From: JBLHLB01 sp047618505
GTDB taxonomy: Bacteria; Planctomycetota; UBA1135; GCA-002686595
Reading direction: 5' to 3'
DNA: 6,466 bases
NCBI GenBank assembly: GCA_047618505.1
Contig: JBLHLB010000239.1
Coordinates: 1 to 6,466 of the forward strand
Under the pieces are notes generated by a model, which saw only the letters and a program-made list of their open reading frames with translations, was not told the origin of the DNA and searched no databases. Positions 1 to 5,831 of this stretch are shown piece after piece. How positions within the stretch are numbered: position 1 is the first letter of the stretch; every line of letters begins with the position of its first letter. The position numbers and the translations under genes were made by a program.

Positions 1-2044
1 CCGAGGCGCCCACGGCGAAGTCCGGCACCTCATCCCCATCCACATCCCCAAGGGTTGTGAGCGAGCGGCCGAAGCTGCAGCCCGAGGTGCCAATCCAAGT
101 GTTGAGCACGCCGCCTGTGGCCCCTGAGAAGAGGTCCACGCGACCCACGAGCTGACCCTCCTGTTCAAAAAAGGGTGCGCTGACGAGCAGATCGTCGACA
201 TCGTCCCCATCGCAATCGCCCGGGACCTTCACGCTCCATCCGAAGTGAGAGCCGTCGTCTTGCCCGACAAGTTCATGCAGGACCACAACGCCGGGCTCCA
301 GGAAGGCGGCGATCCGGTCGGGCGAAGGCACGATGTCTTCCCAGCGCGGATCCGATTGCAGACTAACAAGGTCGCGGTCGCCTTCGATGTGGCGCAAATC
401 GTCGAAGCCACCGTCCATGGCCTTGCGCAGGAGTACGAAGGCCTGGTCCGAATTGCCTAACAAGGCCTGGGCGCAGGCCGCGTTGTACGTCGCATTGACC
501 GCTGACTCCGGGAAGCGCGCTGCCCGCAGGTGCGCGGATAGGGCTTCCTCATACTGGCCCAGGTAGTGGTGAGAAAGTCCCAGGAGGAACCAGGCACGCA
601 TCTCCTCGGGTCGAGCTTCTGCAATGCGACGGTAGCTGGCCGCCGCTTCGCGGAATTCGCCGCGTTTGAACAAACCGTTGGCCACCTCCATGGTCGGCAG
701 GTCAACCGGGGCCGTGGACGTGTGCTCACCGGGCTCGCACACATCACCGGAAACCAGATATGCCCCGCCGGCATCTACACCGCCATCGTCGGACAGGGCT
801 GCTGAGATAAGGAAGTCGAGCTGCCCATCGCCGTTGACGTCTCCCATTCCGACTGCATCGAAGCCCAGGGAGGCCGAGGGACGGTCACCGGTCCAGCGGC
901 GCAATACGCTGCCGTCCGCACCCGAGAACAGCATGACCTTGCCGCCCTTTTCCGCACCGTCGCGGGAGAGCCAAGAGCCGATCAGGAGGTCGTCGCGACC
1001 ATCCCCATCGACATCGCCGACGCGCCCATCGCCGGAACCAAAACCATCCAGGGCGTTTTCACCGGTGAGCGTGAGGAGTCGATCCCCAGTCGCACCGGAG
1101 TGAATCAAGACGATGCCCGCGCGGTCACCCCGCAGGCTGCTGCGTGGATCGCTGGCGTAAACATCGGCGACACCATCACCGTTCACATCACCGACAATGG
1201 ACACGAAGTCGTTGCCGAGCCCGCTGGTGGACTCGTCTCCCTCGATGGTGAAGGCGGGCTCAAGATCTGTTCCGCGCAGAACAATCACGCGACCCTTGGC
1301 ACCACGACCGGCGCCGGGTTCACCAATAACCAACAGTCGCACCCAGGCGTTGAAGACTCCGTCAACAGCGGAGCCTAGTCGCCCGCGGTAGAGTTCACCA
1401 TCCACGACGCTAAGTTCTTCACCGTTCTTGCCGGAGAAGATAATCACGCGTCCACCGTCGCGTAACTTCTCGCCGGGGGCTCCCGGCTTGTCGGTGTTGT
1501 AGCCGGGAACTCCGACGACCAGGTCGTCGGCACCGTCACCGTTGAAGTCTCCGATGAATTCGACAGCGGCTCCAAAGCGATCGTTTTGGTTCTCGCCCTG
1601 TACGGACAGGAGAATCGAGCCATCCAAGCCGGAGAGAACCAGCACGTGACCGGGACCTGTATGGCGCTGGGGAACGCCAACGACTACATCTCCATGACCG
1701 TCCTGGTTCACATCGCCTCCACCACCGATGGAGAGGCCTAGTTGGTCACCCGCTTGCCCGTCGTGCTGGAACAAGAGTTCCCCGGTCGCACCGGAAAAGA
1801 CACTGACGCGACCCGCGGCGGAGCCACCGGCGGAATGCAGGGCGGAACTGACTGCAAAGTCCGCAACACCATCCCCATTGCAATCTCCGAGGTTCGACAG
1901 GGAGTAACCGAACTGTCCGCCCTCAACATCGCCCTTAAACTCCTGCAGAACGTGCGCCGGCTCGATCCATTGGGCTGCCAATGGGGACGCAAAGACCAGC
2001 CCCAGGGGGACACAGTGGAGGAGGGTACGGAGGGGGAAACGCAC
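1..2044 (-). CDS. Secreted FG-GAP repeat protein with an internal TPR module (C-terminus beyond window)
   Basis: One uninterrupted frame gives 681 residues and runs off the left edge without a stop. The chosen GTG start is directly followed by a signal peptide: Arg2/Arg6, a hydrophobic core at about 8-22, and a likely cleavage near LAAQ (22-25). There is no clear Shine-Dalgarno. An in-frame TTG at 2090-2092, just after a stop, would add 16 residues before the signal. FG-GAP blades (F/LG..., then DxNxDGxxD, then hydrophobic strand) lie near 45-65, 102-125, 157-180, 276-298, 335-357 and 394-414. A degenerate blade at 223-243 lacks the calcium-type Asp loop. Residues 451-570 form a TPR module ending in a typical capping segment (GGFDDLRHIEGDRDL, then DPRWEDIV). 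Two further blades follow at 601-623 and 658-681. Such proteins fold as integrin-alpha-like beta-propellers outside the cytoplasm, with Ca2+ bound in the Asp loops. The role here is unknown; adhesion or surface scaffolding is inference only. Confidence 0.93.
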   Translation of the reverse strand, partial: MRFPLRTLLHCVPLGLVFASPLAAQWIEPAHVLQEFKGDVEGGQFGYSLSNLGDCNGDGVADFAVSSALHSAGGSAAGRVSVFSGATGELLFQHDGQAGDQLGLSIGGGGDVNQDGHGDVVVGVPQRHTGPGHVLVLSGLDGSILLSVQGENQNDRFGAAVEFIGDFNGDGADDLVVGVPGYNTDKPGAPGEKLRDGGRVIIFSGKNGEELSVVDGELYRGRLGSAVDGVFNAWVRLLVIGEPGAGRGAKGRVIVLRGTDLEPAFTIEGDESTSGLGNDFVSIVGDVNGDGVADVYASDPRSSLRGDRAGIVLIHSGATGDRLLTLTGENALDGFGSGDGRVGDVDGDGRDDLLIGSWLSRDGAEKGGKVMLFSGADGSVLRRWTGDRPSASLGFDAVGMGDVNGDGQLDFLISAALSDDGGVDAGGAYLVSGDVCEPGEHTSTAPVDLPTMEVANGLFKRGEFREAAASYRRIAEARPEEMRAWFLLGLSHHYLGQYEEALSAHLRAARFPESAVNATYNAACAQALLGNSDQAFVLLRKAMDGGFDDLRHIEGDRDLVSLQSDPRWEDIVPSPDRIAAFLEPGVVVLHELVGQDDGSHFGWSVKVPGDCDGDDVDDLLVSAPFFEQEGQLVGRVDLFSGATGGVLNTWIGTSGCSFGRSLTTLGDVDGDEVPDFAVGAS

Positions 2045-2090
2045 GGTAGGCTTGGGTAGGGTACGGACAGGAACTCGAACCGTCGAGGTC

Positions 2091-2100
2091 AACTAGCCAA
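2091..2100 (+). repeat. 10-bp direct repeat, copy 1 (AACTAGCCAA)
   Basis: AACTAGCCAA occurs here and again at 2324-2333 in the same orientation. This copy lies about 47 nt upstream of the FG-GAP gene start. An exact 10-mer shared within 300 bp is slightly unexpected by chance but could be coincidental. A regulator site is possible but not shown. Confidence 0.35.
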
Positions 2101-2172
2101 CGTAGCCCAGCGCCTCCTAGCGGGGGCACTAGGCGTGCCTTTGTGCAGATCCCTTACCACACCCAAACCACC

Positions 2173-2185
2173 TGTGGGACCCACA
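2173..2185. promoter_or_regulatory. Candidate operator palindrome TGTGGG-A-CCCACA
   Basis: This is a perfect inverted repeat with 6-bp arms around a single central A, lying near the middle of the divergent intergenic region. A one-base spacer suits a dimeric DNA-binding protein better than an RNA hairpin. The adjacent sequence is rich in related CCACAC runs. No regulator is encoded in the window and no promoter elements could be placed around it, so the operator role is inference. Confidence 0.3.
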
Positions 2186-2323
2186 CCGGGGGGAGGCGCG
2201 CTTCACGGCCCGGGCTGTCGCCTTATTTCCCGGTCTGGATTTGAGCCAAGCTTCGGTGTCCTTGGCTGGACCTCCACGTTCTGACCCCTACCCTTGCCGC
2301 ATTGGGAGCACACTCCCTCGGAG

Positions 2324-2333
2324 AACTAGCCAA
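2324..2333 (+). repeat. 10-bp direct repeat, copy 2 (AACTAGCCAA)
   Basis: Second exact copy of the 10-mer at 2091-2100, ending 8 nt before the ATG of the DUF2293 gene. That places it in the expected 5' untranslated region or ribosome-docking region rather than in a classical operator position. Confidence 0.35.
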
Positions 2334-2341
2334 GCAGACAG

Positions 2342-3013
2342 ATGGATTACGAGACGAAGATCGTGTCGCTCACCTCCGGTGAAGGCAGAGTTAAGGACAG
2401 CGCGGGGAAGATCCTGCGCGTACCGCAGGATTGGGTGCTAGTGCCGCCGGGTGATGCTGCACTCACGCGCCGCATCAAGACGGGCGGACCCGCCTGGGCT
2501 GTGCAAGAGAAGAAGGGGCGGCGCACCTTTTCGAAGGGGCTTTGGGCCGAGGGCGCACGGGTCGAAGCGATCCAAGTCAGGCTAGCTGAGGAACGTGCGA
2601 AGCCCGCCCATGCCAAGCGCTTGGCCAGCGACAAGGCCAGGCGCGAGAAGGAACAAGATCGCTACGTCGAGGACTTCGTGTCCGAGGTGCAGAGCTTCCT
2701 CAACTTCCACCTGGCCTACTCTGACCTAGAGGCTCAACTCGCTCGCCTTATAAGCGCCCACGCGACTCCCGTTGGTAGCGGCACCGTCGCCCGCACCAAA
2801 CGCATCCCCGTGGCCCAACGCGCCGAAGCCGCCGTCATCGCCTGGATGCGCCACCAGACAACTGCCTACGACAACCTCAAGATCGCACGCGTCCGCGGCA
2901 AGCGCCGCGAAGTGCGCAGGGCCCTGGCCGAGCGTTCACGGGAACTCCTCGACTCCTATCGCCGCGGCGACACTCCGGGCGCTCGCTGTCCCCTGCGGGC
3001 GGCCTTGGATTAG
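2342..3013 (+). CDS. DUF2293 domain-containing protein
   Basis: A 223-residue soluble, basic protein with no signal peptide or membrane segment. The C-terminal part matches my knowledge of the DUF2293 family. The diagnostic block runs from about 141 (TPVGSGTVARTKRIP) through AEAAVIAWMRHQTTAYDN (161-178) to GKRREVRR (186-193), followed by a helical tail. The N-terminal part (about 22-75) is a less conserved region with WVLVPPGD and PAWAVQEKKGRRTFSKG, joined by a charged helix (74-110) rich in Arg, Lys and Glu. The basic GKRREVRR stretch and the overall charge could suit nucleic-acid contact, but no biochemical role is established for the family. The ATG at 2342 gives the full family-like N-terminus; there is no Shine-Dalgarno at normal spacing. 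The stop is followed after 3 nt by the HD gene, so the two are very probably co-transcribed. Confidence 0.9.
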   Translation: MDYETKIVSLTSGEGRVKDSAGKILRVPQDWVLVPPGDAALTRRIKTGGPAWAVQEKKGRRTFSKGLWAEGARVEAIQVRLAEERAKPAHAKRLASDKARREKEQDRYVEDFVSEVQSFLNFHLAYSDLEAQLARLISAHATPVGSGTVARTKRIPVAQRAEAAVIAWMRHQTTAYDNLKIARVRGKRREVRRALAERSRELLDSYRRGDTPGARCPLRAALD

Positions 3014-3016
3014 GCC

Positions 3017-3526
3017 ATGAGCGTCTTCGAAAACAAGGCACACCGCTCGGAGCTGCTGCTGCACCTCCGTGAGTGCTTTGCCCTGGATGTCTCGGGTATC
3101 CATGGCGTCAAGCACTGGTCGCGCGTTTGGACCAATGGCCGCCGGTTGGCAACCCTTGAGGAAGCAGCCGGTCGAGTCATCGATCACGGCGTCGTGGAGT
3201 TGTTCGCCTGGTTTCACGACTCTTGCCGGCTCAATGATGACCACGACCCCGACCACGGCCCACGGGCGGCGGACTTGGCACGCGAGTTACGCGGAGAGTT
3301 CTTCGAGCTCTCCGATGAGCGCTTGACCGAACTGGTCCGCGCCTGCGATGGACACACGCGCGGGAAGACGGTGGCCTCGCCAACGATCATGGTCTGCTGG
3401 GACGCCGACCGCCTGGACCTGGGGCGAGTCGGTATTCGACCGGACCCCGCCTACCTGTGCACAGCGGGCGCAAAACGAAAGGACGTGCTCGGCTGGGGAT
3501 ACTCGCGCAGCATCGCCGAAGATTGA
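3017..3526 (+). CDS. HD-superfamily phosphohydrolase-like protein
   Basis: A 169-residue soluble protein with the metal-binding pattern of HD-domain hydrolases. It has an early histidine pair in GIHGVKHW (H29, H33) and the HD dyad H67-D68 in ELFAWFHDSCR. Further histidines follow at H76 and H80 (DDHDPDHGPRAA) and H113 (ACDGHT), with a late aspartate motif CWDADRLDLGRVGI (D129, D131). HD enzymes hydrolyse phosphate esters, often of nucleotides, using bound divalent metal. The DADRLD...GI signature resembles small stand-alone HD proteins such as the YedJ/YpgQ type, but the substrate cannot be read from sequence. All expected metal ligands appear present, so it is likely active. It starts 3 nt after the DUF2293 stop with no Shine-Dalgarno of its own worth noting, which suggests translational coupling or reinitiation. 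The stop lies 18 nt from the stop of the convergent lipoprotein gene. Confidence 0.9.
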   Translation: MSVFENKAHRSELLLHLRECFALDVSGIHGVKHWSRVWTNGRRLATLEEAAGRVIDHGVVELFAWFHDSCRLNDDHDPDHGPRAADLARELRGEFFELSDERLTELVRACDGHTRGKTVASPTIMVCWDADRLDLGRVGIRPDPAYLCTAGAKRKDVLGWGYSRSIAED

Positions 3527-3544
3527 TCCACCCAGGGCAGGGAT

Positions 3545-3877
3545 TCAGCGGTCCCCCACGATGCAATCGTGGGTCAAGGTGATGGGCAGGAACGCAATGT
3601 CGAGGATGAGCGGCAGAGCGACGAGTATTAGGAGGCCAACGTTGTTGACGCTGCCGGGTCCATCGGCATCTCCGTATTTGTTGTCGCCGTCGCCGCTGCT
3701 GTAGATCGCGCGGGAAAGGCCAAAGACCCAGGCGTCTTCCTCGGAGATGGTCACGCAACTCACGGAGGTCAAGCAGAGCATGGCCAGCAGACCAAAGACC
3801 AGGGAACGGGCGACGCGCTGGTGCACGCGAAGGGGGCGGATCGGCGGAACGACTACTTGGTCAGAATCGTGCTGCAT
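3545..3877 (-). CDS. Small predicted lipoprotein, weakly YceK/YidQ-like
   Basis: A 110-residue protein. I chose the ATG at 3875-3877 because AAGAGG sits 6 nt upstream; a TTG at 3896-3898 would add only 7 residues. A long basic N-region (Arg14, Arg17, Arg21, Arg24) precedes a hydrophobic stretch (25-40) and Cys41 in TSVSC, an acceptable but not ideal lipobox, so lipidation and export are likely. The mature part has an Asp/Gly-rich loop (GDGDNKYGDADG, 62-73). It ends in a hydrophobic segment (80-98) followed by LPITLTHD. That ending, with a small lipoprotein and the pattern D-x-x-F-LP-x-TL near the C-terminus, resembles YceK/YidQ-type lipoproteins. The resemblance is short and could be convergent. 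The function is unknown. It is convergent with the HD gene and divergent from the GT-C-like gene. Confidence 0.75.
   Translation of the reverse strand: MQHDSDQVVVPPIRPLRVHQRVARSLVFGLLAMLCLTSVSCVTISEEDAWVFGLSRAIYSSGDGDNKYGDADGPGSVNNVGLLILVALPLILDIAFLPITLTHDCIVGDR
3555..3573. terminator. Perfect 8-bp hairpin near convergent gene ends
   Basis: CCCACGAT and ATCGTGGG flank a 3-nt loop (GCA). The stem lies inside the last codons of the lipoprotein gene and 29 nt past the stop of the HD gene, so it could end plus-strand transcripts. No T-run follows on either strand, which argues against a classical intrinsic terminator. It may act with Rho or as a 3'-end stabiliser. Confidence 0.4.
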
Positions 3878-3883
3878 GGAAAA

Positions 3884-3889
3884 CCTCTT
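3884..3889 (-). promoter_or_regulatory. Ribosome binding site AAGAGG for the lipoprotein gene
   Basis: On the minus strand AAGAGG is followed by TTTTCC and then ATG (3877-3875), a 6-nt spacing. It is the only well-placed Shine-Dalgarno-like site seen in the window, and it decides the start against the upstream TTG. Confidence 0.5.
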
Positions 3890-3992
3890 GGGCCGCAAAG
3901 ATTGGGCCCGTGGGAAATGAGCGAAAGCCCGCGGGTTCCCTCGGCGCGAGCTTCCATGGGGATGGCAACTCTGGGACGATCCGCGTCAGCGC

Positions 3993-5798
3993 ATGGATAA
4001 GACTACACAGGAGCGGACAACAGCCCGGCAACGCAAGGTCGCCTACCTGTTGATTTTACTTTCGGTCGCCCTGCATGCGCCCTCCCTGGGGTGGGGGTTC
4101 TTTGCGGATGACCATATGCATGAGCTGGTGCTCGAAGGCAACTTTGATCGCACGGACATGAAGCCCTGGGCTCTCTACGACTTTGGCGTCCTGGCGGACC
4201 GGCCAGAGCTGAGGGATTCGGAGGGGGCCTTCCCCTTTTGGACGGCGAAGAATTGGCGAGCCCAATTCCTGCGTCCGGTTTCCTCTATTTGTCGGTGGGC
4301 GGAGCACGTCGTCTTCAATGCCAACCCCGTCGGCGCACACATGATGGGGTTGCTGTGGTGGAGTGCGTTTCTGGTCTTGAGTTGGCGTTTATTCCTGGCC
4401 CTCGGGCTTGGCCCACGGGCCTCCCTTTGGGCCTTAGCGTTGCTCTCCCTTGAGAATGGTGCAGTGGTCACCGTTGGGTGGTTGGCGAATCGCAACTCAG
4501 TCGTGGAAGGCGTTTTCCTGTTGTCCGCGATGCTACTCTTCGTGCGCGGTTCGCGGGAGGGAACGAGCTGGCGCATCTGGTGCGCGTTCCTGTGCGCCTG
4601 TCTGGCGACCCTTTCCAAGGAATCCGGCATCGCGACCTTTGCCTTGATCGCCGGCTGGAGTTGGCTCGGCCGGCGCAGTTCCAGAACCCCTGCCTTCGAG
4701 CGGGGACGGCTGCGTTGGGCTTCCATCGCCGTCGCCCTCGCCGTTGTCTACGTCCTTTCCTACATTGCCCTCGGCTATGGGACGAAGTGCGCGTTCTACC
4801 CAACGCCCTGGGGTGAACCTGGCGTTTGGCTCTCGCGCTTGATCATCGCAGTGCCCGCAGGCGTGGTCGCGACGACAACCCCCATGGTGACGGATGTGCT
4901 GCACACGACGCCGGCCCTGGTGCCCTGGTGCATCGGTGCGGGTGTCGCGATTGTGTACCTGCTGGGACGCCTGATCGCGCCAGTTGTGAAAGCACACGGA
5001 GCTGGGCAATTCCTGCTTCTGTGGATTTTCCTGACCCTTGCACCCCAGGCCAGTGCTCCGCTTTCCGATCGCCTCTTCCTGATGCCGATGGTTGCTGTGG
5101 CGGGACTGCTGGGCCTGTTCCTGGAAGCCACGCGACTTCGCAGGTTGAAGGGCTGGGCCCTGCGCAGCGAAGTCTTGGGGACGCGCTGCATACTCGTCTC
5201 CTGCATCATCGCCTCCGGCCTGGGCTTGTTTGGGACGAGCGTGTCCCTGCTTGAAACCGCCAGGTTCACGCGTGACGCGCTTCGGGAGGCAGAGGTTGGT
5301 CCCGCGTCCCTGGGTCGCCGCGATGTGATCGTGCTGCAATCGCCCTCCCAACTCGTTTCCCTGCAACCAAGTGCAGGTTACGCGCACATCACAGGCGACG
5401 ACGAAGTTCGCTTTTGGACCCTCTCGGCGACGCGCCGGGGAGTGACCTGGACACGCACCGGAGAGCGCACCTTTGAACTCACGTCCCTGGAGGATGTGTT
5501 CCTCTCTTCGATCTTCGAGAGCGTGTTCCTAGTGGAACCGCCGAACTTCAAGGAGGGAGAAGTCTGGATTACGGACCTGATGACGATCCACGGCTACGAC
5601 ATGGAAGACGGTCGTCCGCGTCGCTTGGTTGTCGAAGTCAAGCGCGACCTCGCGGATGAAAATCTCGTCTTCTTGGCCTGGCGCACGGCCAAGAAAGGCG
5701 AAGAGGGATTCGGAAAATGGGAACGCGTGACGCCGCCCGAGATCGGCATTTCCCTGCACTTCCCGACGCAGGATCCACCCCTGCCCTTCTTGCCCTAA
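3993..5798 (+). CDS. Polytopic membrane protein, GT-C-fold glycosyltransferase-like
   Basis: A 601-residue protein with roughly ten or eleven hydrophobic segments between about 16 and 420, then a soluble domain of some 180 residues. GT-C hallmarks include a first transmembrane helix (about 16-35) leading into a loop with FADDH (D39-D40), the place of the catalytic or metal-binding acidic pair in this superfamily. Further marks are FLRPVSS (92-98), GWLANRN (162-168), LSKESG (207-212) and APLSDRLFLMP (355-365). These fit a set of uncharacterised conserved membrane proteins distantly related to TMTC/PMT-type transferases that use lipid-linked sugars. The C-terminal domain (about 442-595) carries VWITDLMTIHGYDMEDGRP and a TPPEIG motif; it resembles the ending I associate with that set and probably lies outside the cytoplasm. 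Sugar donor and acceptor cannot be inferred. The ATG start has no strong Shine-Dalgarno. The gene is convergent with the kinase-fold gene, 33 nt apart. Confidence 0.82.
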   Translation: MDKTTQERTTARQRKVAYLLILLSVALHAPSLGWGFFADDHMHELVLEGNFDRTDMKPWALYDFGVLADRPELRDSEGAFPFWTAKNWRAQFLRPVSSICRWAEHVVFNANPVGAHMMGLLWWSAFLVLSWRLFLALGLGPRASLWALALLSLENGAVVTVGWLANRNSVVEGVFLLSAMLLFVRGSREGTSWRIWCAFLCACLATLSKESGIATFALIAGWSWLGRRSSRTPAFERGRLRWASIAVALAVVYVLSYIALGYGTKCAFYPTPWGEPGVWLSRLIIAVPAGVVATTTPMVTDVLHTTPALVPWCIGAGVAIVYLLGRLIAPVVKAHGAGQFLLLWIFLTLAPQASAPLSDRLFLMPMVAVAGLLGLFLEATRLRRLKGWALRSEVLGTRCILVSCIIASGLGLFGTSVSLLETARFTRDALREAEVGPASLGRRDVIVLQSPSQLVSLQPSAGYAHITGDDEVRFWTLSATRRGVTWTRTGERTFELTSLEDVFLSSIFESVFLVEPPNFKEGEVWITDLMTIHGYDMEDGRPRRLVVEVKRDLADENLVFLAWRTAKKGEEGFGKWERVTPPEIGISLHFPTQDPPLPFLP

Positions 5799-5801
5799 CG
5801 G

Positions 5802-5825
5802 TCCGTCTGGGAACCCGACGACGGA
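5802..5825. terminator. Weak hairpin between convergent genes
   Basis: TCCGTC (5802-5807) and GACGGA (5820-5825) can pair around a 12-nt loop that itself contains GGGAACCC. It occupies most of the 33-nt gap between the stops of the GT-C-like gene and the kinase-fold gene, the expected place for a bidirectional terminator. There is no T-tract and the stem is only 6 bp, so support is mainly positional. Confidence 0.3.
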
Positions 5826-5831
5826 ACGAGG

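Larger units (their letters stand above)
2045..2341. other. Divergent intergenic region, 297 bp
   Basis: This region separates the start of the minus-strand FG-GAP gene from the start of the plus-strand DUF2293 gene, so it should carry promoters for both. I see no convincing -35/-10 pair in either direction and no good Shine-Dalgarno next to either start. It contains a 13-nt palindrome (2173-2185), a 10-bp direct repeat (2091-2100 and 2324-2333) and a weak hairpin CCTAG/CTAGG (2116-2133). No credible protein-coding or RNA gene was found in it. Confidence 0.6.

Noticed and set aside
22..60. Recurrent CATCCCCATC-type motifs here and near 205, 1001 and 1871, looking like a dispersed DNA repeat or CRISPR-like pattern
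   Set aside because: They are the reverse complement of codons for the Asp/Asn-Gly-Asp-Gly calcium loops in the FG-GAP blades; spacing follows the protein repeat and there are no constant-length spacers.
666..1378. Plus-strand open frames across the FG-GAP gene (666-1103 and 1100-1378)
   Set aside because: They lie antisense to one continuous minus-strand frame with recognisable domains, and their low-complexity translations (Ser/Pro/Arg-rich) resemble no family.
2066..2086. GGTTCGAGTTCC on the minus strand, resembling a tRNA T-arm
   Set aside because: The flanking bases do not form a 5-bp T-stem, and no matching acceptor, D or anticodon arms are found in the neighbouring 80 nt.
2111..2135. 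Possible terminator hairpin CGCCT/AGGCG in the divergent region
   Set aside because: The stem is 5 bp with a 15-nt loop, has no T-run, and no gene ends nearby.
3904..3950. Palindromes GGGCCC, CCCGCGGG and CTCG-GCG-CGAG between the lipoprotein and GT-C-like genes
   Set aside because: They are short GC-only palindromes, common by chance in DNA of this composition, and form no larger structure or recognisable promoter.
4533..5387. Long 284-codon antisense open frame opposite the GT-C-like gene
   Set aside because: The plus-strand frame has coherent membrane segments and family motifs; the antisense product is Gln/Arg/Gly-rich without domain signals, as expected from a high-GC shadow frame.
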